Notes: generated by a model not told the origin, from the sequence alone. 64,000 bases of DNA from JAQUGA01 sp038210985 (GCA_038210985.1 JBBQWB010000003.1:12067-76066), one strand, 5' to 3'. Positions 35,906-45,557 are shown, counted from the first letter of the stretch. Numbers and translations are program-made.

Positions 35906-36008
35906 CCTTAGAGTCCCCTTCAGGAGACTCTAAGGAAGGAATTAGAGTCCCTTTCAGGAGACTCTGCGGAGGATTCAACCAGCAGAGTCTCCTGAAAGGG
36001 ACTCTGCT
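35906..36008. repeat. AGAGTC hairpin repeats with 10-nt loops, second cluster
   Basis: Three hairpins with the same design as 10574-10785 but different outer bases: CCTTAGAGTC/GACTCTAAGG (35906-35935), an imperfect one near 35942-35968, and AGCAGAGTC/GACTCTGCT (35981-36008). Each loop is 10 bases and reads CCTTTCAGGA-like or, inverted, TCCTGAAAGG. They lie directly after htpG. Confidence 0.85.
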
Positions 36009-36066
36009 GAGGAATTGATTAATATACAATTAACCTCTACCAAAGTTCATCCTGATAGAGGTTGTT

Positions 36067-36757
36067 TTATTTTATTACAGCCATTCTTTTTACCAATCGC
36101 TTGTCCAAATATTCAATGCTGTAAAAATAAATTCCTGAATTAAAATGGGAAGTGTTTATATTTATTTCATTTCGAGTACCGTTTGCAATTAATTTTTGAA
36201 GCATAACTTCCTTCCCAAATATATCCGTTACTTTAAATATTACTTTTGTGTTATTTGGAGCGGTATAATAAATGGTTGTTTGATTGGATAAAGGATTTGG
36301 AATATTTTGTTCAAGATTAAATATTTCATTTTCGATTTTTTGAATTCCAACATTTGTGGAGTCGGCATAAACTCTGATAACTTTGCACGTCATATTGTTG
36401 GTCGAATCTTTGTCATTATTTAATTTAGTATAAGCACAAATGGTATAATCTCCTTATGTGGTTGGATGAAAAGGTATGTTAAATTGATAATCGTTGTGCC
36501 AAAAAGGAATTATAATTTAAAATATCTTCCACATTATCAATCATTTCATTATCTAAAGCATCAAACATTGGAAGATTTTTGCCATAGCATTGATTTGCTC
36601 CACACACTCCATCGGCAATATAAATAGCATTGGCATTGGATGTAGTTTGCTGAAACAACTTTTGAGGGCAAGCAGTTACCAAAAGTAATATTACAAAAAG
36701 AGAAAGAGATGTTTTTTTGATTTTAATAAGTTTTACTTTGTAAATGTTTACATCCAT
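36067..36757 (-). pseudogene. Broken lipoprotein/T9SS type A cargo gene
   Basis: Two frames make one damaged gene. The upstream part (36757-36479) has a lipoprotein-like signal (LLLVTAC) and runs into a stop. A one-base shift at the A5/T5 run 36501-36505 moves to a frame reading FWHNDYQFNIPFHPTT, which hits TAA at 36454-36456 and then continues GDYTICAYTKLNNDKDSTNN into the 36393-36067 frame. That last part ends in a type A T9SS sorting domain (IPNPLSNQTTIYY, SGIYFYSIEY). So at least one frameshift and one nonsense change are present. The original function is unknown. The homopolymer shift alone could be a sequencing error, the stop less likely. Confidence 0.75.
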
Positions 36758-36816
36758 AACATGAATATAGTCGAAGAGAAAATAATTTTAGTTGCACTTA
36801 GTTTTTAAGAAACTAC

Positions 36817-37632
36817 TTAAAACAAATAACTCACTCCTATTCCAACCGAAACACAATCCATCGGAATTGAAAATTTTGATTTCTTTTGAGGTTTTGATAA
36901 ATCGGGTAAACCTGGATTTCCGTGTTTGTAATCTTCCACATAATCTGTTAAAACTTCATGCGGTTTTATGGCATCATAAATATCTTTTCCGGCATTGTCG
37001 AAGGCGGCATTTAAGTGCTTTTTATTGGGTGTCCATGATGCATTTACAAATGACAATTCGGAATAAAGTTGCCATTTTGAATTTAAAACATATGCTAAAC
37101 CAAATTTTCCAGCAAAACCAAACTGACTTCCACCACTACTGGTATATCTTCGTAAATAGTCATCGTTAGAATTGGTTATTTTTTCGGTCATTTGGTTGCT
37201 AAAACCCACAAAAACACCAAGTCCTAAATAAGGATTCAGTTTTTTGAAATTTGGATTAATTACAAAATTTGGATTTATAAAACCGTTTTCGATTGAATAT
37301 TCGGTGGATTGAGTGTAATTTATACCAGAGTCATAAATTTCGTTTTCAACCGTTTGTGTTGCTCCAAAATGATAACCTCCGTTAATTTCGAATGAAGCAT
37401 AGGGATTCAAACAATAACCAAGGGTAATTTGAGGTTTGAAACCAGAACCTAATTTGCACTTAACGGATTCGTATGAAATAGAAGTTGAGTTAGCTTCCGA
37501 AGCCCGAGTCATTGTCCAAGCGTTTGGAGTTTGAATAGAGTAGGATGAACCAAGTCGGAAATATGTTTTTTGAGAATATCCGTTAAGGCTCCACAAAAAA
37601 GACATAAATAATAATAATGTAATTTTTTTCAT
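36817..37632 (-). CDS. Outer-membrane beta-barrel protein
   Basis: 271 residues with a signal peptide (to about residue 20, NGYSQ). Alternating hydrophobic/aromatic strands and the C-terminal ...CVSVGIGVSYLF, with a terminal Phe, are typical of small outer-membrane barrels. Segments such as PQITLGYCLNPYASFEINGGYHFG and KFGLAYVLNSKWQLYSELSF are strand-like. It is a paralogue of the next gene upstream (37648-38475), from which it is separated by 15 bases. Function unknown; no channel or enzyme motif is seen. Confidence 0.8.
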   Translation of the reverse strand: MKKITLLLFMSFLWSLNGYSQKTYFRLGSSYSIQTPNAWTMTRASEANSTSISYESVKCKLGSGFKPQITLGYCLNPYASFEINGGYHFGATQTVENEIYDSGINYTQSTEYSIENGFINPNFVINPNFKKLNPYLGLGVFVGFSNQMTEKITNSNDDYLRRYTSSGGSQFGFAGKFGLAYVLNSKWQLYSELSFVNASWTPNKKHLNAAFDNAGKDIYDAIKPHEVLTDYVEDYKHGNPGLPDLSKPQKKSKFSIPMDCVSVGIGVSYLF

Positions 37633-37647
37633 TTATTCTTTCCTTTC

Positions 37648-38475
37648 TTAAAAATTAAAACGAATTCCAAAATTCAACTTAAAACTACTCATGGGGATAT
37701 TTATTTTTGCTGCTTTATTCGGACTTTCATCTACAATATCCGGAGATTTCCAGCTATCCGTAAATTCAGTTTTGGTATTTTTTTCGCTTAGAGTTGATAG
37801 TATGTCGTTTCCCTGTGCATCTTTAAATTCTACAATTTCGGAATTTGTTGGCGAATAATTCATTTGCAACATTTCCAATTCTCCAAAAAATGAAATTTTT
37901 TCGGTTAATTCCTTTTTTATTCCCAAAGCTACATTAAAGCCCCAAGGCATTCCACCGCTAATTTCCGTTTTTTGAACTCCTAAATCGTCCTTGTTTTCTG
38001 CTAAAATTGTCATTTTTGGCGAAAAACCTATCCTTACACCTAAGCGTCCGTAAGGTGAAAATCCAGAATTTTGTGTAGCTAAAACAAACTGAGGATTTAC
38101 CCAAAACCAATCGCATTTTAGTCGGGTTTCGACGGGATATGTTTTTAAGGTTGATGGATTTAAAAAGGTGTTTTTGTTTACACGATTTTTTCCAAATTGA
38201 TAACCCAATCCAATTTCGAAACCAATGTTTGAATTAAACATGTAACCTGCTGAAATGCTTGGACTTATTCCGTTTCCAAAATTTGAATTTTTGGAATGAA
38301 CCTGAGTGCCAGTGGTGGACATTTCAATTTGATTAGATGCTTCGTTTGCCGAATATGTCCATGGCCATCCTAAGGCAAAACTCCCTTCAGCCTTGACATA
38401 CAAACCCTGTGCTTGGGAACTTGTCATACAAAAAAGCATGGATGCTAAAATAATTATGTTTTTTTTCATTTTCAT
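37648..38475 (-). CDS. Outer-membrane beta-barrel protein, tandem paralogue
   Basis: 275 residues, signal peptide ending near SSQAQ (residue 22). Barrel strands such as PSISAGYMFNSNIGFEIGLGYQFG and GVRIGFSP are visible, and the last residues SSFKLNFGIRFNF end in Phe as expected for BAM substrates. It aligns along its length with the downstream 271-residue protein, including a late SKPQKKSKFSIPMD / PNKAAKINIPMS stretch, so this is a tandem duplication. Both are probably cotranscribed. Function unknown. Confidence 0.8.
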   Translation of the reverse strand: MKMKKNIIILASMLFCMTSSQAQGLYVKAEGSFALGWPWTYSANEASNQIEMSTTGTQVHSKNSNFGNGISPSISAGYMFNSNIGFEIGLGYQFGKNRVNKNTFLNPSTLKTYPVETRLKCDWFWVNPQFVLATQNSGFSPYGRLGVRIGFSPKMTILAENKDDLGVQKTEISGGMPWGFNVALGIKKELTEKISFFGELEMLQMNYSPTNSEIVEFKDAQGNDILSTLSEKNTKTEFTDSWKSPDIVDESPNKAAKINIPMSSFKLNFGIRFNF

Positions 38476-38526
38476 TTTTTTAAATATGAATATTATCTAT
38501 GCGAAACTTTTCAGTTTATAATTGAA

Positions 38527-38829
38527 TTAATCATAAAAATAATTTTCAATATTCCAGCTACAAACCGTTACTAATTCATCATCAAACCGTTCATGATTGT
38601 AACTTTTTAAATGCTGAATAATGGTTTGAACTTTTTCATCTTCTTTTATTTGCATAAAGATGGATGAATTATAACCGGGCCAAACTGGATTATTTAATCG
38701 AGGTTCGCCCTTTTTATTTTTCACATTTACATGATCTAATATCTGATAGTCACGAACATGGCAACTTTCGAGAATTTCAATTATCGTTTCTAAAACACTT
38801 ACGTTGCAAGTACAATATATCATTTTCAT
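38527..38829 (-). CDS. PG0541-like RND-transporter-associated protein
   Basis: 100 residues, cytoplasmic, PII-like in size. The pattern MKMIYCTCNVSVLETIIEIL, HVRDYQILDHV, PVWPGYNSSIFMQI and a trailing LVTVCSWNIENY resembles the PG0541 family that follows RND efflux genes in Bacteroidetes. It is the last gene of the operon, 41 bases after the inner-membrane pump. The family role is unproven; by analogy with PII-like proteins it could sense a ligand and modulate the pump. Confidence 0.75.
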   Translation of the reverse strand: MKMIYCTCNVSVLETIIEILESCHVRDYQILDHVNVKNKKGEPRLNNPVWPGYNSSIFMQIKEDEKVQTIIQHLKSYNHERFDDELVTVCSWNIENYFYD

Positions 38830-38870
38830 GGGTTCAAATTTTGTTTAATAAATTCACTTATAATTTTGTT

Positions 38871-41800
38871 TTATTGATTTTTTTCAGATGTTTCTATGGT
38901 CAACTTCGATTCCTTTGCTTTCATTATTAATTTTTCCTCTTTTCGAGCTTTTGGATTAGTTACCACGTACAAAACAGGGATTAAGAACATGGTCATAAAT
39001 TTTGACACAATTAAACCACCAATAACCGTTATCCCAAGAGGAGCCCAAATTTCGGAACCCATTCCAGTGCTTAGTGCCATGGGAACCATTCCCATTAGTG
39101 CGGCTAATGCGGTCATTAAAACTGGGCGAAGCCTCAAACGACCAGCTTCGGTAGTTGCATCGGTGATACTGTGTCCACGTTTGCGTAGTAAATTGGTATA
39201 ATCCACCAAAATAATTCCCTGATTTACGTCAATACCAATCAACATAATTAAGCCTACAAACGTAACAACACTCAACGTAAGTCCGGTAATTGCAAAAATC
39301 CAAATTACTCCAATTACGGTAAGTGGAACTGCCGACATAATGATTAATGGATCTTTAAACGATTCAAATTGAGAAGCCATAATCATATAAACCAAAACAA
39401 TAGCCACTATAAACATCATCCATAAACTACCAAATGACTCTTGTTGATCTTTTAATTGACCTCCAAAATCGACCGAAATATCGGAGGGAATATTCATTTC
39501 TCTGATTCGCTGTTTTGCCAGATTGTTTGCTTCGCCCAAAGAGATGTTGTTCAAATCGGCTTTTATATAAACGACACGCTGTTGACTTTCATGTTCAATA
39601 ATTAGGGAACCATAATTTTCGTTTATTTCAGCTACTTCACTTAATTTCACTTTTTGACCAGTTAGCGTCGTTAAAATAATATTTCCAATGCTTTCGGCAC
39701 TATTTCGATAAGCCGAGTCGTAACGAACTACAATGTCGTATTCATCTCCATCTTCTTTAAATTGCCCTGCATCGGTTCCAAATATACTTTCGCGCACTTG
39801 TATGCCAATTAATCCCGAATTTAATCCAAGATTGGAAGCTTTTTGACGATTTATTTTAATTTGAAGTTCGCGTTTTCCTCTGTCGATGGTCGATTCTACA
39901 TTACGCAGCCAGCTGATTCCACTAAATTCCTTCGTTATAATATCTGTAATTTGATTTATTTTATCTAAATTGCTTGAGGATAAGCTTATTTGAATTGGTT
40001 TTGAATTTCCCAAAAGTGCTGCCGACAATAAACTTCCACCCGAAACTTTGTATTTCTCAATTTCGGGAAGTTCCCCAATTTTTATGCTTAAAACTTCGGT
40101 AATTTCCCTTGATGATCGCTTGCGTTTTTCAGGCTCACACAAGCGAGCAATAATGGTTACGCAGTTTTTCCCTTCTTCAAAACCTACCGATGATAAAACG
40201 CCACTTTCGGTTTGTCCAACCACCGAAAACGAGCTTGCTAGTTCCGGAACATTGTCTTTTATAATTTTTTCGACTGTTTTTGCCACTTCTGCAGTTGCCA
40301 CAGTACTTGTTCCAACCGGAGTTTGTAAAGTGATTATTATATCCCCTGCATCAAATTCGGGAATATAATCGGTTCCAATATTTTTTCCAATAAATAAGGA
40401 AGAAACAAATAATACAACCGCCGCTATAATAATAAATGTCTTGTGTTTTAACGACCAAATCAACCAGTTTTTATAGCCGTTTTCGAGATTGATAAATTGA
40501 CGTTCGGTCCAGTAAAATAATTTAGAATGTTTTCGATTCTTTTCTATGTTATGCGGACGTAACATTAAAGAAGCCATCATTGGAGTAAGCATCAACGATA
40601 CAATCAGCGAAGCTAAAAGAGTAATGGCGGTTAAAAGTGCCAATTGACGGAAAATGATTCCAACAATTCCACCCATAAAAACCAATGGAAGAAAAACTGC
40701 CATAATAGTAAACGTGGACGCAGAAATTGCCAAACCCATTTCGCCAGTTGCAAAAATGGAAGCTTGTTTTGGACTAATTCCTTTTTCAATGTGCCGCGTA
40801 ATATTATCCAACACAATAATGGCATTATCGACCACCATCCCAATTGCGATTGCCAACGACATCAAGGAAAAGATATTAATGGAATAACCTGCAATACTCA
40901 TAAAAATGAATGCAACTATCAACGAAAACGGAATGGATGCAATAACGATAAAACTACCTCTGGCATTTCTTAAAAAAACCAATACCACAATTATTACAAA
41001 AAGAGCAGCAAATAGTATCGTTTCGGTTAAATTTTTAATAGATGAACTTACTAAAACAGAACTATCTAACATTAATTGCAATTGAACATCGGGAGGTAAT
41101 TCTCCTTGAATCTTTAACATCTCTTTTTTCACATTTTCTGCTACTTCCAGAGTATTTGCTCCCGATTGCTTTTGGATTAGCAATCCTACTGCTTCTTTAT
41201 TATCGTATCTAATTCGTTCATCTTTTTCTTTAAATCCGTCGTTTATTGTTGCCACATCGCCCAGTCGAATCAACTTGCGGTTAAACATGATGAGTGGCAT
41301 ATCTTCTACTTCTTGAATGGAAGTAAATTCTCCGGGAATTTTTACGGCATAATCGTTCACTCCAATATTAATATTACCACCCGGAATGGCAATATTGCTC
41401 ATTTTTATCATCTGAGTAACCAAAGACATGGATAAATTGTACGCTTTTAATTTTTCGGGCTGAACCTCCACTTGAATTTGGCGTTTTGGATTTCCAATTT
41501 GCATTACTGCACCTACACCTTCAATCTTTTTTATGCGATTAACAATCTGATCATCAATAATTTTATTTAATCCTTCGTAACTTTCCTTCGCATTTACACC
41601 ATAAATTAAAACTGGCATCATGGAGCTATTTATTCGCATAATAATAGGATTGCGAGCATCGGTAGGCAAGTGTCGTTTAGCCATTTCAATCATATCGCGA
41701 GCATTTGCCGAAGCATTGTTTAAATCGGCACTCCAATTAAATTGCAAGGTTATAAAAGATACGTTTTCTTTTGATTTGGAAGTAATTTTTTTCAAATCCT

Positions 41801-42023
41801 GTGTCCCCGAAAGCATTGATTCCAAAGGCTTGGTTACTTGTTGTTCCACCTCGTTTGCAGAGGCTCCTGGATAAACCGTAATAACCGTAAGTGTAGGCAT
41901 TTCTACATCTGGCAAAACATCGGTAGGAAGACTAAAAAAAGCTACTAATCCCATCAACAAAACTCCTATAAATAGCATTGCTGTAAAGACGGGACGCTTA
42001 ACTCCAATTTCTGGTAATTTCAT
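38871..42023 (-). CDS. RND efflux pump inner-membrane subunit (AcrB/HAE-1 family)
   Basis: 1050 residues, full length, with 12 membrane segments in the RND arrangement and two large periplasmic loops. Visible: the N-terminus RPVFTAMLFIGVLLMGLVAFFSLP, the segment-4 motif SLAIAIGMVVDNAIIVLDNI with the proton-relay acidic pair, the second-half start DYIPEFDAGDIIITLQTP, and SFVGLIML-type VTFVGLIMLIGIDVNQGIILVDYTN. It exports drugs or toxic compounds in exchange for protons with the adaptor and outer-membrane genes that precede it in the operon. The substrate cannot be told; the FDAGD segment also occurs in some metal pumps. Confidence 0.95.
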   Translation of the reverse strand: MKLPEIGVKRPVFTAMLFIGVLLMGLVAFFSLPTDVLPDVEMPTLTVITVYPGASANEVEQQVTKPLESMLSGTQDLKKITSKSKENVSFITLQFNWSADLNNASANARDMIEMAKRHLPTDARNPIIMRINSSMMPVLIYGVNAKESYEGLNKIIDDQIVNRIKKIEGVGAVMQIGNPKRQIQVEVQPEKLKAYNLSMSLVTQMIKMSNIAIPGGNINIGVNDYAVKIPGEFTSIQEVEDMPLIMFNRKLIRLGDVATINDGFKEKDERIRYDNKEAVGLLIQKQSGANTLEVAENVKKEMLKIQGELPPDVQLQLMLDSSVLVSSSIKNLTETILFAALFVIIVVLVFLRNARGSFIVIASIPFSLIVAFIFMSIAGYSINIFSLMSLAIAIGMVVDNAIIVLDNITRHIEKGISPKQASIFATGEMGLAISASTFTIMAVFLPLVFMGGIVGIIFRQLALLTAITLLASLIVSLMLTPMMASLMLRPHNIEKNRKHSKLFYWTERQFINLENGYKNWLIWSLKHKTFIIIAAVVLFVSSLFIGKNIGTDYIPEFDAGDIIITLQTPVGTSTVATAEVAKTVEKIIKDNVPELASSFSVVGQTESGVLSSVGFEEGKNCVTIIARLCEPEKRKRSSREITEVLSIKIGELPEIEKYKVSGGSLLSAALLGNSKPIQISLSSSNLDKINQITDIITKEFSGISWLRNVESTIDRGKRELQIKINRQKASNLGLNSGLIGIQVRESIFGTDAGQFKEDGDEYDIVVRYDSAYRNSAESIGNIILTTLTGQKVKLSEVAEINENYGSLIIEHESQQRVVYIKADLNNISLGEANNLAKQRIREMNIPSDISVDFGGQLKDQQESFGSLWMMFIVAIVLVYMIMASQFESFKDPLIIMSAVPLTVIGVIWIFAITGLTLSVVTFVGLIMLIGIDVNQGIILVDYTNLLRKRGHSITDATTEAGRLRLRPVLMTALAALMGMVPMALSTGMGSEIWAPLGITVIGGLIVSKFMTMFLIPVLYVVTNPKARKEEKLIMKAKESKLTIETSEKNQ

Positions 42024-42042
42024 GTTTGGTTTCTCCTACTAA

Positions 42043-43083
42043 TTAATTATTTTTCACCGTAACTTTCGACCCATCGGTTAATTTATTTTTGCCATCGGTT
42101 ACCACCTGATCGCCAACAGATATGCCTTCGACTACAATGTTTTCTCCAACTATTTGTTTTCGTTCAATTTTTATCATTTTTGCAATATTGTTTTTAACTA
42201 CAAAAACATAATCCGAACTGGCTCCAGGCATGCGATATAATGATTTTAAAGGAACTAAAATTCCATTTTCGGTTGCCAATTGAATGCTCACATGTGCAAA
42301 CATTCCGGGTTTAAGCAACAACCCAGTATTTGGATTTTCAACTTCCACTTTCACGGTTCGTGATGTTGGCGAAAACTCCGACTTGATTTTTTTTATTTTT
42401 CCAACAAATTGTTTATCCGGATATGCATCCACCATAAATTGAACATCTTGACCAATTTTTACTTTTGCCAAATCCTTTTCTCCAACTTCAATTTCAATTT
42501 TTATCGGATTAAGTTGAACCAAGCGAACAATGCCATTCTTAATCGACATATTGGCAACGTCAATAGTCGGGAAAATAGAAAAATTCTCTCCTTCGTTTAA
42601 AAAAACAGATACAATCGTTCCAGTAAAAGGAGCTCTGATTTCGGTATTTTTTTTCAGTAACTGAACTTTTGCCTCCGAAGCTTCAAATTTTGCTTTTAAA
42701 TGGTCGTAATCCATATCGCTGATGCTTCCTTTGTCTTTTAATCTACTTACCCGCTCAAAATCTTTTTTCAAAGCCATGTTTTCGATTAATGCCTGAGTTA
42801 GCAATTCGCCCTGTAATTCGGCTATCAAATCGCCTTTTCGAACCGTTTGTCCTTCTTTGCAATACAGTTTTTCAACTCGACCAGGCAAAACCGGACTTAA
42901 ATTGCTTTCCTGAAATGCCATTATGGAACCCGAATAATCTAAAACTGGTTTATATTCTGATTCTTCGGTTGTTACGGTTGATACCAAAATCGATTTCTCT
43001 TCTGATTTTTCTTCCATTTTTTTGTTGCTACATGCCGAACCAAGAATCAGCAAAACGAACATTATAGTTATATTTTTTTTCAT
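42043..43083 (-). CDS. RND periplasmic adaptor (membrane fusion protein)
   Basis: 346 residues. A lipoprotein signal is present (LLILGSACSNKK; Cys at about 18 would be acylated). The biotinyl-lipoyl-like halves show LPGRVEKLYCKEGQTVRKGDLIAEL and IRAPFTGTIVSVFLNEGENF, with a short helical hairpin between. A beta-barrel (KIEIEVGEKDLAKVKIGQDV) and a membrane-proximal domain follow. It joins the inner-membrane pump to the outer-membrane channel. It starts 61 bases after the channel gene and ends 19 bases before the pump gene. Confidence 0.94.
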   Translation of the reverse strand: MKKNITIMFVLLILGSACSNKKMEEKSEEKSILVSTVTTEESEYKPVLDYSGSIMAFQESNLSPVLPGRVEKLYCKEGQTVRKGDLIAELQGELLTQALIENMALKKDFERVSRLKDKGSISDMDYDHLKAKFEASEAKVQLLKKNTEIRAPFTGTIVSVFLNEGENFSIFPTIDVANMSIKNGIVRLVQLNPIKIEIEVGEKDLAKVKIGQDVQFMVDAYPDKQFVGKIKKIKSEFSPTSRTVKVEVENPNTGLLLKPGMFAHVSIQLATENGILVPLKSLYRMPGASSDYVFVVKNNIAKMIKIERKQIVGENIVVEGISVGDQVVTDGKNKLTDGSKVTVKNN

Positions 43084-43144
43084 GTGATTGTATTTTTATC
43101 TTTAAATATCCTTTTTTTATTATCGTTAATTGATTGCGATTTAA

Positions 43145-44632
43145 TTATTTATTTTCGTTTTGATGCGAGTTTCCAAGTACTTTTTGCAGATTTGTTTCCT
43201 GCATTCTGAATTCCAATCGGGAATCAATAAGCTCGTTGTATGCTTTTTGCCAAAGCAATTGAGCTTCTAAAACATCGGTGGTTTTTAACATGCCTTCGCT
43301 AAAAATGTCGTTGGTTTGTTTTAAGTTTTGCTCAGTTTGGTCGAAGGTGATTTTTGTCAATTGAATTTTGCGTTGAGCTTCATTATACAAATTCACCGCT
43401 TGTTGAACCTGCAAACCAATCATTTCCTGAGCCTCATCAAGTTTTATTTCTCCAATTTTTTGTCCATGTTTTGCAGCATTCATGGTGTGAAATCGGTCGC
43501 CCCAATGAAATAACGGAACTCGTGCAACTACGCCAACATTCCAATCGCCACCAAATTCGTTCACAAAACCCTTGTACGGATTTGGGTTAGCCATAGTATA
43601 ATTAGCTGCTAAGGCAATATCGGGCATAAAACGCGAGCGTGCTACATTAACTGCTTCGTTGGTAATTTTTATTGATTTTCTCAACATTTCTATTTCAGGT
43701 CGTTGAGAAATAGCTTTGTTCCTAAAATTTTCATCTATCAAAAGAGGAGTTTCCAAAATGGGAACATCTTCCACTTCAATATCCGTATCAATTGGTAATC
43801 CTATTTGTTGACATAAAGCCATTTTCGATAATTTTAATCCATTTTGCGCTTTATAAAGCATTAAATCGGCTTCGCTTTGTTTAACTTTCGCTTTCAAAAC
43901 ATCGTTGTTGGTTATTATTCCTTCATGATGTAGATTTGTTAAATCGTAAACTAGTTTATCTAAAAGATTTTTGTACTCTTGAGCTAATTTCACTTTTTCC
44001 TTTAAACTTGCAACTCGCCAATAAGCTTCGTCAACTTTATACAAAACATCCGAAGTTTCTAGTTTGTTATTCAAACAGGATATGTCCTCATTCAATTTTG
44101 CAGTGCGATATAAACTTTGCAATTTACCACCCAAAAAAAGTGGTTGAGTCATTCCCATATTGAGAACGTACAAGTTTTTTGAACCCATTTTCAATTGATC
44201 TTTTGGCAAATATGCATAACTGTTAAAAAGAGGATTTCCATCTTCCATCACAATTGACTGACCTCCGATAGTAAATAAATCGGGTTTTAACGACATCGTT
44301 TCTGGATCGAATTTAAAAATAGGCAAATACTTATCCTCGCTTAAAACCTGAATTTGCTTATTGGTTCGCAAATACGAACCAGTAAAATCAAAACTTGGTA
44401 AAAATTGCGTGTAAGCCGATTTTCTCAAATCTGTTGCCAATGCAGATTGTTCTTGCGAAGACTTTAGTTTTTGATTATGAAGCAAAGCCATATCTCGACA
44501 TTGAATTAATGTAAGAGATTGAGCTTGTAAATCTGAGCTAATAATTTCCAAAATCAGGAAAAACACAACCAACTTAACATACTTAAGTTTCATCAAAATC
44601 ACTTTAAGGTAAATTCTTTTTTTAGTTTTCAT
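43145..44632 (-). CDS. TolC-like outer-membrane efflux protein
   Basis: 495 residues; the Met at residue 14 (44593) gives a more normal signal peptide (KLVVFFLILEIISSDLQAQ) and may be the true start. Two OEP repeats are seen, each with long helices and strands (about 35-260 and 270-490), with typical segments such as NQKLKSSQEQSALATDLRKSA-like helices and VARVPLFHWGDR. It forms the outer-membrane duct of the RND pump. It is first of the three transport genes, behind a promoter overlapped by a likely TetR operator. Confidence 0.93.
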   Translation of the reverse strand: MKTKKRIYLKVILMKLKYVKLVVFFLILEIISSDLQAQSLTLIQCRDMALLHNQKLKSSQEQSALATDLRKSAYTQFLPSFDFTGSYLRTNKQIQVLSEDKYLPIFKFDPETMSLKPDLFTIGGQSIVMEDGNPLFNSYAYLPKDQLKMGSKNLYVLNMGMTQPLFLGGKLQSLYRTAKLNEDISCLNNKLETSDVLYKVDEAYWRVASLKEKVKLAQEYKNLLDKLVYDLTNLHHEGIITNNDVLKAKVKQSEADLMLYKAQNGLKLSKMALCQQIGLPIDTDIEVEDVPILETPLLIDENFRNKAISQRPEIEMLRKSIKITNEAVNVARSRFMPDIALAANYTMANPNPYKGFVNEFGGDWNVGVVARVPLFHWGDRFHTMNAAKHGQKIGEIKLDEAQEMIGLQVQQAVNLYNEAQRKIQLTKITFDQTEQNLKQTNDIFSEGMLKTTDVLEAQLLWQKAYNELIDSRLEFRMQETNLQKVLGNSHQNENK

Positions 44633-44661
44633 GGATTAATCCTATTTAAAATCATAATTTT

Positions 44662-44705
44662 CAAAAATAATACTTAGTTTATTAGACCAAGATAGTCAGA
44701 TGGTC
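44662..44705 (-). promoter_or_regulatory. Efflux promoter with overlapping TetR-type operator
   Basis: GACC-N13-GGTC at 44685-44705, the same arrangement as at 45320-45340. On the minus strand TTG (44690-44688) lies 18 bases before TATTTTTG (44669-44662), so one operator half-site overlaps the -33 box. A repressor bound here would block the efflux genes. Confidence 0.6.
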
Positions 44706-44725
44706 GATTTTAGGGTAAAAAAATT

Positions 44726-45310
44726 TTATCTCATGGATATTCCATAAAATAAAATATTAAGTAAAGCCTCAATTTGACTATCCACATCTTCGTGCAATTC
44801 TTGCGATACAAAAAATGGATATTCAAGTCCTTTCATAGCAGTAACAATAGCTAGTGAAGCGATATCCGTATCGGGAATGGCAAAAAAACCACGTTCGATT
44901 CCATCGTCAAGAATAGATTTAATAATATTTATTTCTTCTTTGTCAAAATTTTGGCGTGCATTCTCAATAAATGGCAAATGACTTAAATATTCATTTTTTA
45001 TGGCATCATAAAGGTTTAATAAGTTTTTAAAGCCATTCATTCTAATGTTTATGTATGTTTTTAATTTATCTTTTGGGTCATTGCAATCAGCTATTGAAGC
45101 TAAAATTTGTCCTTTAAGAATGGATGCTTCTTGTTGTATAACGGCTTTAAAAACATCCTCTTTGCTATTAAAATAATAGTACAACGAGCTTTTGCCCTTG
45201 CGATTGGCATTTGCAATTTGATTCATTGATGTTTTTTGGAACCCATACTTCCCAAAAATATTTCGAGCAATCTGAATAATAGCTTCTCTGGTTTCCTCTT
45301 TTGTAATCAT
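44726..45310 (-). CDS. TetR family transcriptional regulator
   Basis: 194 residues. The N-terminal helix-turn-helix domain (about 5-50) contains IIQIARNIFGKYGFQKTSMNQIA and GKSSLYYYFNSKEDVFKAVI, the canonical TetR signature. The C-terminal ligand/dimer domain is not assignable. It is divergent from padR and directly upstream of the efflux genes, so it probably represses them and itself, with release by a pump substrate. Matching GACC-N13-GGTC sites lie at its own promoter and at the tolC-like promoter. Confidence 0.93.
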   Translation of the reverse strand: MITKEETREAIIQIARNIFGKYGFQKTSMNQIANANRKGKSSLYYYFNSKEDVFKAVIQQEASILKGQILASIADCNDPKDKLKTYINIRMNGFKNLLNLYDAIKNEYLSHLPFIENARQNFDKEEINIIKSILDDGIERGFFAIPDTDIASLAIVTAMKGLEYPFFVSQELHEDVDSQIEALLNILFYGISMR

Positions 45311-45319
45311 TTGATTTTC

Positions 45320-45347
45320 GACCGTTTTGTTTGAATGGTCAAAAGTA
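45320..45347 (-). promoter_or_regulatory. tetR promoter -7 box with overlapping operator
   Basis: Minus-strand TACTTTTG (45347-45340) is a -7 box; its last base is the first base of GACC-N13-GGTC (45340-45320). The repressor would cover the transcription start, consistent with autoregulation. No clear -33 box. Confidence 0.55.
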
Positions 45348-45557
45348 CTATCAATTTTTGGAATGTGTGTAATAAAAAATCGAAATAACTTTTTTTAACA
45401 AACATTCGAGAATGGAAAAACATTAAACTATTGATAAAAAACAGAAATACAGATATTTATATATTGTAATTAAGATTTGAGCTACTGTATGTTTAACCGA
45501 GATTTAAAGATTAGTAAAGTTGTTTATCGTTAAATATAAAAAAATATTCAAATAAAT

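Noticed and set aside
38896..41874. Several plus-strand frames of 70-110 residues opposite the RND pump gene
   Set aside because: They lie wholly antisense to a full-length conserved pump gene and show no domain; they are codon-bias shadows.
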